A DNA stretch of 64,000 nucleotides, taken from NCBI RefSeq assembly GCF_003148765.1, contig NZ_QGGV01000002.1, positions 496,001-560,000 on the forward strand, written 5' to 3'. Source of the DNA: Silicimonas algicola (GTDB lineage: Bacteria; Pseudomonadota; Alphaproteobacteria; Rhodobacterales; Rhodobacteraceae). This document shows, piece by piece, positions 10,273 to 19,303 of this stretch. Position 1 is the stretch's first letter, and each line of letters begins with the position of its first letter. A program made the position numbers and the translations under genes. A model generated the notes under the pieces. That model was not told the origin of the DNA, searched no databases, and worked only from the letters and a program-made list of their open reading frames with translations.

Positions 10273-11975
10273 CAGGCGAAGGCCAGGTCTTCGGGCGACA
10301 TGTCGTAGAGACCGTCGGCCCCGACCGAGACCTGCGCGAGAAGCGCCGCGTGTTCGGGCAAGAGCCGGGTGATGTAGAACCGCGCGAGCGCCCGGCGGGG
10401 ACCGTTCTCGACCAGCGCCGCCTTGAGATGGAAGTGGCCGCCCAGGACCCGCGCGGCGGCGCGCAGGTAGGGCACCGCGCCCGCGAAGCGATCGTCGAGA
10501 GGCTGCGCCACGAGCCATTCGGTCGACTCTCGCAGCGTCTCGGCCGCGCTCCAGACGACGTGGGCCAGGTCCGGAAGTTCGGACCGGGCCGCCTCGGCCG
10601 CGGTCTCGACCTCGTCCAGAAGCCGGAACATCGCCTCGCCCCCGTCCGACATCTTGCGCGCGACGAGGTCCATCGCCTGGATGCCGTTGGTGCCCTCGTA
10701 GATCGACGTCACGCGCACGTCGCGAAGGTATTGCGCGACGCCCGTCTCCTCGATGAAGCCCATGCCGCCGTGGACCTGGATCGCGTCCTCGGCCACGGCG
10801 ATGCCGGTGTCGGTGCCGAAGGCCTTGGCAATCGGTGTCAGAAGGGCGGCGCGCGCGGTCCAGTCGGCCTCGCCTGTGGCGCGCCCCATGTCGATGGCGA
10901 CGGCGCAGGCCAAGGCTATGGCGCGGGCCGCGAAGACGTCGGCCTTCATCGCGGTCAGCATGCGGCGAACGTCGGCGTGCTCGACGATGGCGCCCGAGCC
11001 GCCGGCCTTGCCCTGCCTGCGGTCCGACGCGTATTCGAGCGCCTTCTGGAACGCCGCTTCCGCCACGCCGATGCCCTGTGCGCCGACGCCGAGGCGGGCG
11101 TTGTTCATCATCGTGAACATGGCCGCCATGCCGCCGTTCTCGGACCCCACCATCCAGCCCGTCGCGCCGTCGTACTCCATGACCGCCGTGGGCGATCCGT
11201 GGAGACCTAGCTTGTGTTCGAGGCTGACGACGCGGAGATCGTTGCGTCGGCCCGGATTGCCGGCCTCGTCAGGCAGGAACTTCGGGACGAGGAACAGGCT
11301 GATGCCGCGCGTGCCGGGCGCCGCATCGGGCAGGCGGGCGAGGACGAGGTGGCAGATGTTCTCGATGAAATCCGCGTCGCCCCAGGTGATGTAGATCTTC
11401 TGGCCCGAGATCGCGTAGGTGCCGTCGCCCGTCGGCTCGGCCTTGGTGCGAAGCGCGCCCACGTCGCTGCCGGCCTGGGGTTCGGTCAGGTTCATGGTGC
11501 CCGACCAGGTGCCGCTGGTGAGCTTCGGCAGGTAGAGCGCCTTGATCTCGGGGCTGGCGTGCGCTTCGAGCGCCTCGATCTGGCCCTGGGTCAGGAGCGG
11601 GTTCAGTTGCAGCGCCAGGCAGGCGCCCGACATCATGTCGTTGAGCGCGGTGCCAAGCGCCACGGGGAGGCCCATGCCGCCGTGGTCGGGCGCGGCGGTC
11701 AGCCCGATCCACCCGCCCTCGGCAATGGCGCGGAAACCCTCTTCGAAGCCGGGAGAGGTCCGCACGACGCCGTTCTCGAGACGGGCCGGCGAGGTGTCGC
11801 CCGCGCGGTTCAGGGGCGCGAGAACCTGGTCGCAGAGCTTAGCCGCTTCCGTCAGGATCGCCTCGACGGTGTCGGGCGTGGCCTCGGCGAAACGCTCGGT
11901 CGCCGCCACGTCTTCGAAGCCGACCACGCGGTCCAGGATGAAGCGGATGTCCGTCGTGGGCGAGGTGTAGGGCAT
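10272..11975 (-). CDS. Acyl-CoA dehydrogenase, long form (DmdC-like)
   Basis: A 567-aa FAD-dependent acyl-CoA dehydrogenase. It has the N-terminal AcdN-type start (YTSPTTDIRFILDRVVGF), the middle domain with LTEPQAGSDVGALRTKA (164-180), and the YEGTNGIQ motif holding the likely catalytic Glu427, then an extra C-terminal domain of about 110 residues. This long architecture is shared by FadE5-like enzymes and by DmdC, the 3-methylmercaptopropionyl-CoA dehydrogenase of DMSP demethylation common in marine Rhodobacteraceae. I cannot separate these by eye. A GGAGG ribosome site precedes the ATG. First gene of the operon with the MBL hydrolase and DUF6173 gene, divergent from tsaC. Confidence 0.88.
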   Translation of the reverse strand: MPYTSPTTDIRFILDRVVGFEDVAATERFAEATPDTVEAILTEAAKLCDQVLAPLNRAGDTSPARLENGVVRTSPGFEEGFRAIAEGGWIGLTAAPDHGGMGLPVALGTALNDMMSGACLALQLNPLLTQGQIEALEAHASPEIKALYLPKLTSGTWSGTMNLTEPQAGSDVGALRTKAEPTGDGTYAISGQKIYITWGDADFIENICHLVLARLPDAAPGTRGISLFLVPKFLPDEAGNPGRRNDLRVVSLEHKLGLHGSPTAVMEYDGATGWMVGSENGGMAAMFTMMNNARLGVGAQGIGVAEAAFQKALEYASDRRQGKAGGSGAIVEHADVRRMLTAMKADVFAARAIALACAVAIDMGRATGEADWTARAALLTPIAKAFGTDTGIAVAEDAIQVHGGMGFIEETGVAQYLRDVRVTSIYEGTNGIQAMDLVARKMSDGGEAMFRLLDEVETAAEAARSELPDLAHVVWSAAETLRESTEWLVAQPLDDRFAGAVPYLRAAARVLGGHFHLKAALVENGPRRALARFYITRLLPEHAALLAQVSVGADGLYDMSPEDLAFA

Positions 11976-12082
11976 CGCGGCCTCCCTGAAAGGCGGTTGG
12001 CAAGGGTCTGCGTCCTCGCTAACGGATGTGGCCGAGGATGCAAGCGGGCGACTGGCCCCGCAACACGGACGCAGCGTCACGC

Positions 12083-13030
12083 ATGGACGGCACGACAGAG
12101 AGACTGGACCCGGATGCGGCTGGCGTCGCGCGCGCGGCCGACTTGCTGCGGGCGGGGCGTCTGGTGGCGTTTCCGACCGAGACGGTCTACGGCCTCGGCG
12201 CCGATGCGCGGCAGGGCGAGGCGGTGGCGGCCATCTTCGAGGCGAAGGGACGTCCGAGGTTCAATCCGCTGATCGTGCATGTCCCGGATGTTCGCGAGGC
12301 CGAACGCTATGGCGTCTTCCCGGCGGCGGCGCGGTCGCTGGTGGCCGGCGGATGGCCCGCCGGGCTGACGCTGGTCGTGCCCTTGCGCGAGGGGACGGGG
12401 CTGTCGCCCCTCGTCAGCGCGGGCAATCCGACCGTGGCGCTGAGGCTGCCGAAGGCGGATCTGGCGCAGCGGCTGTTGCGGAACTTCGGCGGCCCTCTGG
12501 CGGGACCCTCGGCCAACCCCTCGGGCAGGGTCAGCCCGACGACGGCGGATCACGTCCTGTCGGGCCTCTCGGGCCGCATCGCGGCGGTGCTCGACGGCGG
12601 ACCGACTGAGGCGGGGCTCGAATCCACCATCCTCGGCTTTCCGGATGGCGTCCCGACCGTTTACCGCGAGGGAGTATGGCAGGCGCCGGCCTCCATGCCG
12701 CGCCTGACGAAAGCAGGCGAGGGACGGGCAGACGCGCCAGGCCAATTTTCGTCGCACTATGCCCCCAAGGGTTCGGTGCGGCTTGACGCCGTCACCGCCC
12801 GACCCGGCGAATGGCACATCGGCTTCGGTCCCGTTCGGGGTGATGTCTCGCTCTCCCCGGCAGGCGATTTGCGCGAGGCGGCGGCGGCGCTGTTCTCGCT
12901 CCTGCACGAGGCGGACGCAGCCGGGCGCGACCGGATCGCCGTGGCGCCCATACCGGACAGGGGCCTCGGCCGCGCCATCAACGACCGTCTGCGCCGGGCT
13001 GCTGCGCCCCGTCAGGCCTTCCGCTTGTAG
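12083..13030 (+). CDS. tsaC: L-threonylcarbamoyladenylate synthase, Sua5 type
   Basis: A 315-aa enzyme that makes threonylcarbamoyl-AMP from threonine, bicarbonate and ATP, the first step of t6A37 tRNA modification. The YrdC domain fills residues 1-200 (VAFPTETVYGLGADA, the nucleotide/threonine pocket; KGRPRFNPLIVHV; AGPSANPSGRVSPT). The extra C-terminal Sua5 domain follows a linker containing the SSHYAPKG segment typical of the long form. The start at the ATG giving MDGTTERLDPDAAG fits family length; the open frame continues upstream but into the divergent promoter region. Its 3' end overlaps the convergent small gene by 19 nt. Confidence 0.93.
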   Translation: MDGTTERLDPDAAGVARAADLLRAGRLVAFPTETVYGLGADARQGEAVAAIFEAKGRPRFNPLIVHVPDVREAERYGVFPAAARSLVAGGWPAGLTLVVPLREGTGLSPLVSAGNPTVALRLPKADLAQRLLRNFGGPLAGPSANPSGRVSPTTADHVLSGLSGRIAAVLDGGPTEAGLESTILGFPDGVPTVYREGVWQAPASMPRLTKAGEGRADAPGQFSSHYAPKGSVRLDAVTARPGEWHIGFGPVRGDVSLSPAGDLREAAAALFSLLHEADAAGRDRIAVAPIPDRGLGRAINDRLRRAAAPRQAFRL

Positions 13031-13242
13031 ACGCCCTCGGGCAGGTTCAGCGCGGCCGTCAGGTCGGCCAACTGCGACAGCGACAGGGTGATCTTGCACA
13101 GCCGCCCGGACTGCGCATCTTCCTGCTCGATGGTGACGCAATCCTCGAAGGCGTTTATCGTGACGTCCTCCTGCCGGTGGCTGGCGGGATCGTCGATGAG
13201 GGTGACGACGGTGGCGTCGAAGTCGTGCTCGATGGTGAACAT
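13012..13242 (-). CDS. Conserved small protein of unknown function (76 aa)
   Basis: A 76-aa acidic protein starting MFTIEHDFDATVVTLIDDP. Predicted alternating strands (TVVTLIDD, VTINAFEDCVTIEQED, CKITLSLSQLADLTAAL) suggest a small beta-sheet fold with a C-terminal helix. The reading frame has the GC3 pattern of neighbouring genes. Its 3' end overlaps that of tsaC by 19 nt in convergent orientation. I believe similar orphan proteins occur in Rhodobacteraceae but cannot assign a function. Confidence 0.65.
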   Translation of the reverse strand: MFTIEHDFDATVVTLIDDPASHRQEDVTINAFEDCVTIEQEDAQSGRLCKITLSLSQLADLTAALNLPEGVYKRKA

Positions 13243-13368
13243 GGGCCCCAGACTGCGCGCCACATCCGGCCGGTTCAAGCGGTTTCCTGACTGTCTGCCA
13301 TCGAACCGATTGCGGCCTGCCGCGTTACGCAGCAGAATTGACAAAACAGAGCAGACACCGAGGCATCC

Positions 13369-14082
13369 ATGCTGAAGCAAACCATTTTCGCCGCTGCCGC
13401 CCTGAGCGCGCTCTCGGGCTGCGACATCGAACCCGTGCCGGTCTCGCGGCCCGCACCCGGCGCCGAACCCGTGGCCGTCGTCTCGCGCACCGGCTCCGCC
13501 CAGTCGCTTGGCGACTTCCGCGCGGTGGTGGCGCGGGTCGAGCCGGTGGCCGAAGGCGTGTGCCGTCAGATGCGGCCCCGCGACAACTGCGATTTCAACA
13601 TCGTCATCGATTCCCGTCCCGGCCTGCCGCCGAACGCTTACCAGACCTACGACGACGCGGGCCGGCCGGTGATCGCCTTCACGCCCGCGCTCATCGCCGA
13701 GATGAGGAACCGCGACGAGCTGTCCTTCGCGCTGAGCCACGAGGCCGCGCACCACATCGAGGGTCACATAAGCCAGACCCAGAGCAGCGCGCAGACGGGC
13801 GCGGTTCTGGGAGCGGTTCTGGGCCAGCTTGCGGGACTCGACGCGCAAGGCGTGGACGTGGTGACGAACATCGGCGGCACCGTTGGCGCGCGGCGCTACT
13901 CCAAGGGGTTCGAGCTTGAGGCGGACTCGCTTGGCGCCCGCATCGCGGCCCGCGCGGGATACGATCCCGTCCGTGGTGTGCTCTACTTCCAGGACGCGGC
14001 CGATCCGGGCGACAGGTTCCTCGGGACGCACCCGCCCAACGCCGACCGCATCCGGACCGTGCAGCAGGCCGTCGGCCGCTGA
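13369..14082 (+). CDS. M48-family metalloprotease, lipoprotein
   Basis: A 237-aa zinc protease anchored to an envelope membrane by its N-terminal lipid. A short signal peptide ends in the lipobox LSGC (Cys18). The catalytic HExxH is SHEAAHHIEGH (about residues 124-134), and the third ligand Glu lies in FELEADSLGARIA, the M48 pattern. It ends with THPPNADRI, also usual in this family (compare BepA/LoiP-like proteases, which handle misassembled outer membrane proteins). The gene is monocistronic with a strong hairpin 20 nt downstream. Confidence 0.9.
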   Translation: MLKQTIFAAAALSALSGCDIEPVPVSRPAPGAEPVAVVSRTGSAQSLGDFRAVVARVEPVAEGVCRQMRPRDNCDFNIVIDSRPGLPPNAYQTYDDAGRPVIAFTPALIAEMRNRDELSFALSHEAAHHIEGHISQTQSSAQTGAVLGAVLGQLAGLDAQGVDVVTNIGGTVGARRYSKGFELEADSLGARIAARAGYDPVRGVLYFQDAADPGDRFLGTHPPNADRIRTVQQAVGR

Positions 14083-14101
14083 CGCCCGCGTAAAACGGAA
14101 A

Positions 14102-14122
14102 GGGCCCGGCATGGCCGGGCCC
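14102..14122 (+). terminator. Hairpin terminator after M48 protease gene
   Basis: A perfect 9-bp inverted repeat, GGGCCCGGC-ATG-GCCGGGCCC, starts 20 nt after the stop codon. It is followed by GTCATCCTTG rather than a T-run, so termination may be imperfect. Confidence 0.6.
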
Positions 14123-14265
14123 GTCATCCTTGTATGCTCGATGGTCGTTCCGCCGTCTGAAGGCCGGAGTGAGGCCTGAGCCGCCTGTTGCGCCGATCAG
14201 GCGCGCAGGGTGAGGCGGCGCCAAGACCGATGTGAGGCGAAATTCGGGCGCCCGACCGGAAAGCC

Positions 14266-14919
14266 CTAGCGCGAGGTCTCGCCCAGACGCCGGGTGACAT
14301 AGTCGGTCACCGTGCCGATCATCTTCTCCATGTGCGGATCCTCGAAAAAGTGTCCTGCGCCATCGACTTCGGAATGGGTCACGGTGATGCCCTTCTGCTC
14401 CTGCAGCTTCTCGACGAGGACATGCGTGTCCCGCGGAGGTGCGACGCGGTCGGACGTGCCGTTGATGACGAGACCGGAGGCCGGGCAGGGGGCGAGGAAA
14501 GAAAAGTCGTACATGTTGGCCGGAGGCGATACGCTGATGAAGCCGGTGATCTCGGGCCGCCGCATCAGAAGCTGCATGCCGATCCAGGCGCCGAACGAAA
14601 AGCCCGCGACCCAGCAATGCTTGGCGTTCTGGTTCATCGACTGGAGGTAGTCGAGCGCGGAGGCGGCGTCGGACAACTCGCCGATCCCCTGATCGTACTC
14701 GCCCTGGCTGCGGCCGACGCCGCGGAAATTGAAGCGCAGAACGTTGAAACCCATGTTGTGGAAGGCGTAGTGCAGATTGTAGACGACGAGGTTGTTCATC
14801 GTCCCGCCGAACTGCGGGTGAGGGTGCAACACGATGGCGATCGGAGCATCCTTGCTCTTCTGCGCATGGTAGCGCCCCTCGAGACGGCCTTCGGGGCCGG
14901 GAAAGATCACCTCGGGCAT
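14266..14919 (-). CDS. Alpha/beta hydrolase
   Basis: A 217-aa cytoplasmic hydrolase. The oxyanion region is LHPHPQFGGTMNN (about 31-43), the nucleophile elbow is GFSFGAW (Ser near 118), an Asp is in NGTSDRVAPP and the catalytic His in GAGHFFEDP, giving a full triad. The HPHPxxGG signature places it in the family of small dienelactone-hydrolase-like/KANL3-like hydrolases common in Alphaproteobacteria. Substrate unknown. It is divergent from the iscR-suf operon, so the 158-bp gap between them must hold promoters for both directions. Confidence 0.85.
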   Translation of the reverse strand: MPEVIFPGPEGRLEGRYHAQKSKDAPIAIVLHPHPQFGGTMNNLVVYNLHYAFHNMGFNVLRFNFRGVGRSQGEYDQGIGELSDAASALDYLQSMNQNAKHCWVAGFSFGAWIGMQLLMRRPEITGFISVSPPANMYDFSFLAPCPASGLVINGTSDRVAPPRDTHVLVEKLQEQKGITVTHSEVDGAGHFFEDPHMEKMIGTVTDYVTRRLGETSR

Positions 14920-14964
14920 ATCGTCGTCTTCACCTTCGTTCGGGGGCGTCGGGCCGGCCCATAG

Positions 14965-15001
14965 TTGACGGAAAAGGTCGGGGACCTTAGAAGCGTTCTA
15001 A
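14965..15001 (+). promoter_or_regulatory. iscR-suf promoter with Irr/ICE-like palindrome
   Basis: A -35-like TTGACG (14965-14970) is followed after 16 nt by a weak -10, TTAGAA (14987-14992). That hexamer is the left arm of a perfect palindrome TTAGAA-GCG-TTCTAA (14987-15001). The palindrome matches the form of the ICE box bound by Irr in Alphaproteobacteria (TTAGAA-N3-TTCTAA core). Its placement over the -10 suggests repression. The 5' UTR to iscR would be about 75 nt. Promoter assignment is inference; the palindrome is directly visible. Confidence 0.65.
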
Positions 15002-15077
15002 TTCGGGTCTGCCCTCCGAAAGGACAAGGGCTGAGGTAAGGCCCGGGCGCGAAAAGGTCAATGACGCAGGCGGTTCC

Positions 15078-15539
15078 ATGAAACTGAGCACGAAAGGCAG
15101 GTATGCGATGGTGGCGCTCGCCGATCTCGCACTTGCCAAGGACGATTTGCACCTCTCGCTGGCCGAGATCTCGCGCCGGCAGGATATCTCGCTGCCCTAC
15201 CTCGAACAGCTCTTCGTCAAGCTGCGACGCGCGGGGCTGGTGGACTCCGTGCGCGGTCCCGGCGGCGGCTACCGTCTGGCGCGCCCTGCGTCCGACATCC
15301 GCGTGAGCGAAATCCTCGGCGCCGTGGACGAGACGGTCAGCGCCATGCATACCGGCGCGGGCGCGTCCGGCGGCGTGTCGGGGTCGAAGGCTCAAAGCCT
15401 GACCAACCGGCTTTGGGAGGGATTGTCGGCGCATGTCTACGTCTTCCTCCACCAGGTCCGGCTGTCCGACGTGGTGACGAACGAGCTGGTGCCCTGTCCT
15501 GCCGTCCCCGCTCTCTTCGAGGTGGTGGACGAGGCATGA
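15078..15539 (+). CDS. iscR: Rrf2-family Fe-S regulator IscR, single-cysteine type
   Basis: A 153-aa transcription regulator that senses Fe-S status and controls the suf operon it heads. The winged helix spans residues 1-75 (KLSTKGRYAMVALADLAL; ISLPYLEQLFVKLRRAGLVDSVRGPGGGYRLAR). The three closely spaced cysteines that bind [2Fe-2S] in E. coli IscR (C92, C98, C104) are absent: the region reads HTGAGASGGVSGSKAQ. The only cysteine is Cys140 (NELVPCPAVP). Rhodobacter sphaeroides IscR is known for such a one-cysteine cluster site. The stop codon overlaps the next gene's start (ATGA). Confidence 0.93.
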   Translation: MKLSTKGRYAMVALADLALAKDDLHLSLAEISRRQDISLPYLEQLFVKLRRAGLVDSVRGPGGGYRLARPASDIRVSEILGAVDETVSAMHTGAGASGGVSGSKAQSLTNRLWEGLSAHVYVFLHQVRLSDVVTNELVPCPAVPALFEVVDEA

Positions 15540-16627
15540 CGGGCGGGGCGGGGCGTGTCTATCTCGACTGGAACGCGACCGCCCCCCTGAGGCCGGAGGC
15601 GCGCGAGGCGATGCTCTCCGCGATGGAGGTGGCGGGCAACCCTTCGTCCGTCCACGCCGAGGGGCGGGCAGCGCGGGCGCTGGTCGAAAACGCCCGCGCC
15701 GACGTGGCCGCACTGGTCGGCTGCAAGCCGGGCGAGGTGGTGTTCACCTCGGGCGCGACCGAGGCCGCCCGCGTGCTGTCGACGGTGCCCGCGCAGTACG
15801 ACGTCCTGGTCGATCCGACCGCGCACGACGCGGTCTGGGCGCATGTCCGCATGTCGAACTGGTCCGAGAGGCCCGATGGACCGGGACACACGCTGGCGAT
15901 GGGGCTCGCCAATTCAGAGACGGGCGTCATCACCGACCCGCCGGACAAGTTGGACGGCACGTACCCCTTCGGCGCCGCGCGGGCGGACAGCCTGTTCCTC
16001 GACGTGACGCAGGCCGTGGGCCGCATCCCCTGGTCCTTCGCCTGGTCGGGCGCAGCGCTTGCCTGCCTGTCGGCGCACAAGCTGGGCGGCCCCAAGGGCG
16101 TGGGCGCTCTGATCGTGCGGGACGGCATGGACATCACCGCGATCCAGTCGGGCGGCGGGCAGGAACTTGGGCGAAGATCCGGCACCGAGAACGTCACCGG
16201 CATCGCAGGGTTCGGCGCAGCAGCGCGCGCCGCGCTGCGCGATCTCGATGCGGGCGTCTGGACCGGGGTGGAGAAACTTAGAAATATTCTAGAATCCGCT
16301 CTGGTGTCCGGCGCGAAAGAGACTATTTTTGTCGGGAAAGAGTCGCGACGCCTGCCGAACACGTCCTGCTTCGTCACGCCCGGTTGGAAGGGCGAGACGC
16401 AGGTGATGCAGATGGATCTGGCGGGGTTCGCGGTGTCGTCGGGGTCGGCCTGCTCGTCTGGCAAGGTCAAGACGCCGAGGGTGCTTCAGGCCATGGGTCT
16501 CGACGCCCGGGCCGCGGAAGGCGCGCTGCGCGTGTCACTGGGTCCCACGACGACGGAAGACGATATCATGCGCTTCGCCGATGCCTGGCTGAAGCAAGAA
16601 AGGAAATACCGCCAACGGGCGGCATGA
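15536..16627 (+). CDS. Cysteine desulfurase, IscS/NifS-like
   Basis: A 363-aa PLP enzyme that takes sulfur from cysteine for Fe-S assembly. It starts [22 protein letters not shown]; the PLP lysine lies in [10 protein letters not shown] (about residue 182), and the catalytic cysteine loop is [21 protein letters not shown] (about 300-320). It starts inside an ATGA overlap with iscR. The operon also ends with SufS, so the cluster carries two class V desulfurases, an arrangement found in Rhodobacterales. Shorter than E. coli IscS (404 aa), with a smaller middle section. Confidence 0.92.
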   Translation: MTGGAGRVYLDWNATAPLRPEAREAMLSAMEVAGNPSSVHAEGRAARALVENARADVAALVGCKPGEVVFTSGATEAARVLSTVPAQYDVLVDPTAHDAVWAHVRMSNWSERPDGPGHTLAMGLANSETGVITDPPDKLDGTYPFGAARADSLFLDVTQAVGRIPWSFAWSGAALACLSAHKLGGPKGVGALIVRDGMDITAIQSGGGQELGRRSGTENVTGIAGFGAAARAALRDLDAGVWTGVEKLRNILESALVSGAKETIFVGKESRRLPNTSCFVTPGWKGETQVMQMDLAGFAVSSGSACSSGKVKTPRVLQAMGLDARAAEGALRVSLGPTTTEDDIMRFADAWLKQERKYRQRAA

Positions 16628-16641
16628 GGAAGGACACCGGT

Positions 16642-18162
16642 ATGGCCGCACTGGACAACGAGGTGAAGGAAGGCGTCGACCAGGACACCGTGGATGCGGT
16701 CCGGTCGCTGTCGGGCAAGTACAAGTACGGCTGGAACACCGACATCGAGATGGACTACGCCCCCAAGGGTCTGTCCGAGGACATCGTGCGCCTGATCTCG
16801 GACAAGAACGGCGAGCCGGAGTGGATGACCGAATGGCGTCTGACGGCTTATCGCCGGTGGGTGTCGATGGACGAGCCCGAATGGGCGATGGTCCACTATC
16901 CCAAGATCGACTTCCAGGACCAGTACTACTACGCCAAGCCCAAGAGCATGGCTGTGAAGCCGAAGTCGCTCGATGAGGTCGACCCGAAGCTTCTGGAAAC
17001 CTACGCCAAGCTCGGCATCCCGCTGAAGGAACAGATGATCCTCGCGGGCGTCGAGGGGGCCGAGGACGCGCCCGCCGAGGGCCGCAAGGTCGCCGTCGAT
17101 GCCGTTTTCGACAGCGTCTCGGTCGGCACCACCTTCCAGAAGGAGCTCGCCAAGGCGGGCGTCATCTTCTGCTCGATCTCCGAGGCGATCCGCAATCACC
17201 CCGACCTGGTGAAGAAGTACCTGGGTTCGGTCGTGCCGCAGTCGGACAACTTCTACGCCACGCTCAACGCGGCGGTCTTTTCCGACGGCTCCTTCGTCTA
17301 CGTGCCGCCAGGCGTGCGCTGCCCGATGGAGCTGTCGACCTATTTCCGCATCAACGCCGAGAACACGGGCCAGTTCGAGCGGACGCTCATCATCGCCGAC
17401 AAGGGTTCTTACGTCTCCTACCTCGAGGGCTGCACCGCGCCGCAGCGCGACACGACGCAGCTTCACGCCGCCGTGGTCGAGCTGGTGGCGCTCGAGGACG
17501 CCGAGATCAAGTATTCCACTGTCCAGAACTGGTATCCGGGCGACGAGAACGGCAAGGGCGGGATCTTCAACTTCGTCACCAAGCGCGCCGATTGCCGCGG
17601 CGACCGCTCGAAGGTGATGTGGACGCAGGTCGAGACCGGCTCGGCCGTGACGTGGAAGTATCCGTCCTGCATCCTGCGCGGCGACGAGAGCCAGGGCGAG
17701 TTCTATTCCATCGCCATCACCAACAACTACCAGCAGGCCGACACCGGCACGAAGATGATCCACCTGGGCAAGGACACCCGGTCGCGGATCGTGTCCAAGG
17801 GGATCAGCGCGGGCAAGGCGCAGAACACCTATCGCGGCCTCGTGTCGATGCACCCGAAAGCCAAGAACTCGCGCAACTATACTCAGTGCGACAGCCTTCT
17901 GATCGGCTCCGAATGCGGGGCGCACACGGTCCCCTACATCGAGGTCAAGAACAATTCCTCCCGCGTCGAGCACGAGGCGACGACGTCAAAGGTCGACGAC
18001 GAGCAGATGTTCTACTGCCGGAGCCGGGGCCTTGACGAGGAGGAGGCGGTGGCGGTGATCGTGAACGGCTTCTGCAAGGAGGTGCTCCAGGCCCTGCCGA
18101 TGGAGTTCGCGATGGAGGCGCAGCAGCTGGTGGCGATCTCGCTCGAAGGCTCGGTGGGATAG
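16642..18162 (+). CDS. sufB: Fe-S cluster scaffold protein SufB
   Basis: A 506-aa subunit of the SufBC2D scaffold on which Fe-S clusters are built. It has the beta-helical core ([35 protein letters not shown]) and the C-terminal SUFBD motif ([22 protein letters not shown]; conserved Cys in [17 protein letters not shown]). A start at 16624 (ATGA overlap with the desulfurase) is possible, but the ATG at 16642 has a proper AGGAAGG ribosome site 8-9 nt upstream and gives the usual length. It works with SufC and SufD encoded 1.8 kb downstream. Confidence 0.96.
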   Translation: MAALDNEVKEGVDQDTVDAVRSLSGKYKYGWNTDIEMDYAPKGLSEDIVRLISDKNGEPEWMTEWRLTAYRRWVSMDEPEWAMVHYPKIDFQDQYYYAKPKSMAVKPKSLDEVDPKLLETYAKLGIPLKEQMILAGVEGAEDAPAEGRKVAVDAVFDSVSVGTTFQKELAKAGVIFCSISEAIRNHPDLVKKYLGSVVPQSDNFYATLNAAVFSDGSFVYVPPGVRCPMELSTYFRINAENTGQFERTLIIADKGSYVSYLEGCTAPQRDTTQLHAAVVELVALEDAEIKYSTVQNWYPGDENGKGGIFNFVTKRADCRGDRSKVMWTQVETGSAVTWKYPSCILRGDESQGEFYSIAITNNYQQADTGTKMIHLGKDTRSRIVSKGISAGKAQNTYRGLVSMHPKAKNSRNYTQCDSLLIGSECGAHTVPYIEVKNNSSRVEHEATTSKVDDEQMFYCRSRGLDEEEAVAVIVNGFCKEVLQALPMEFAMEAQQLVAISLEGSVG

Positions 18163-18165
18163 GCG

Positions 18166-18501
18166 ATGACGACGGGCGGCAGCACCGACGACGGGCTGAT
18201 GCTCCAGGTCCGCAATCCCAGGCTGGATGCCTGGCCATTTGCCGTGCTAGCGGGCCTCATCGGGACCGTGACGACGCTGTATCAGCTCCCGGATCAGATG
18301 ACGCTCTGGGGAAGTGCCATTGCCGCCGCGTTCGTGGGCGTGCTTCTGACGGTGCTTGTCGGATGGCCGCTGGCGGCCGCCCGTGGACGGCGCGCGGAAC
18401 GTCTGAGGCAGAACCATCGAGACACGCGCGACGCGGACAAGTTCAAGGCCATAGCCGACCTGAAGGCCCGCGACGTAGCGCGCGCCCCGGAGTTGCCGTG
18501 A
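18166..18501 (+). CDS. Small two-helix membrane protein in suf operon
   Basis: A 111-aa protein of unknown function, 3 nt after the sufB stop. Two hydrophobic helices (about residues 24-42 and 48-68) are followed by a charged cytoplasmic tail (RGRRAERLRQNHRDTRDADKFKAIADLKARD). No recognised domain. Its stop abuts the TTG start of the next gene, so it is within the operon and probably co-expressed with Fe-S genes; functional involvement is not shown. Confidence 0.75.
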   Translation: MTTGGSTDDGLMLQVRNPRLDAWPFAVLAGLIGTVTTLYQLPDQMTLWGSAIAAAFVGVLLTVLVGWPLAAARGRRAERLRQNHRDTRDADKFKAIADLKARDVARAPELP

Positions 18502-18852
18502 TTGACAGCCGTCATACCCCCCACGGTCCTGCCGATCGTCCTGCTGGCCCTGTCGAACGTCTTCATGACCTTCGCGTGGTACGGGCACCTGAAGTTCAAG
18601 GCGACGCCTCTGATCGTCGTGATCCTCGTGTCCTGGGGCATCGCGTTCTTCGAGTACTGCCTCGCGGTGCCGGCCAACCGGATCGGGCACTCGGTCTATT
18701 CGGCGGCGCAGCTCAAGACGATCCAGGAGATTGTGACGCTGACCGTTTTCGTGGGCTTCTCGGCGCTCTATCTCAAGGAGGCCGTGACGCTGAACACGGT
18801 CATCGGCTTCGCCTTCATCGCCGTTGGCGCGGCCTTTGTCTTCAGGGGATAG
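18502..18852 (+). CDS. DMT-like small membrane protein (DUF486)
   Basis: A 116-aa protein with four predicted transmembrane helices and the DUF486 signature ([39 protein letters not shown]). This family is a half-size relative of drug/metabolite transporters. The start is TTG, immediately after the preceding TGA, because no in-frame ATG or GTG gives the conserved N-terminus. Its position in the suf operon may be incidental. Confidence 0.85.
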   Translation: MTAVIPPTVLPIVLLALSNVFMTFAWYGHLKFKATPLIVVILVSWGIAFFEYCLAVPANRIGHSVYSAAQLKTIQEIVTLTVFVGFSALYLKEAVTLNTVIGFAFIAVGAAFVFRG

Positions 18853-18856
18853 CAGC

Positions 18857-19177
18857 ATGATCGTCACCACCACGCCCTCGATCGAGGGCCGCCGCATCAC
18901 CGCCTATCACGGCGTCGTCGTGGGCGAGGCCATCATCGGCGCCAACATCTTCCGCGACATGTTCGCCCGCGTGACGGACATCGTCGGCGGCCGGTCGGGC
19001 GCCTACGAGAAGTCGCTGCAGGAAGCGCGCGAGATCGCGCTCCGCGAGCTTGAGCAGCGCGCCGCGAAAGCCGGCGGAAACGCCGTCGTCGGTGTCGACC
19101 TCGACTACGAGGTGATCGGCGAGGGCAACGGCATGCTGATGGTCTCGGCCTCGGGCACCGCCGTCACGGTCGAATGA
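18857..19177 (+). CDS. YbjQ/UPF0145 family protein
   Basis: A 106-aa cytoplasmic protein of the YbjQ (heavy-metal-binding domain, DUF74) family: [19 protein letters not shown] at the start, [30 protein letters not shown] in the middle, and [17 protein letters not shown] near the end. Family members form pentameric rings; biochemical role is unsettled. The ATG is 4 nt after the preceding stop with AGGGG just upstream. It lies in the accessory block between sufB and sufC. Confidence 0.88.
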   Translation: MIVTTTPSIEGRRITAYHGVVVGEAIIGANIFRDMFARVTDIVGGRSGAYEKSLQEAREIALRELEQRAAKAGGNAVVGVDLDYEVIGEGNGMLMVSASGTAVTVE

Positions 19178-19303
19178 TCCTGTCCCCTCTCCATAAACTC
19201 GCCCGAAACGGCGACAGTATCGCGGGATTTTCCGCGATTGCGCCATCTTCTGGCCACGATCCGTTGCGAGTGTCGCCGCGGCACGAGCAGAAGGGCGAGA
19301 GGC

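Noticed and set aside
13338-13343. TTGACA as the -35 of the M48 protease gene
   Set aside because: It is only 25 nt before the start codon, leaving no room for a -10 and transcription start with a leader.
16624-16641. Earlier sufB start with ATGA overlap
   Set aside because: The ATG at 16642 has the better-spaced AGGAAGG ribosome site and conventional length; the upstream start remains possible.
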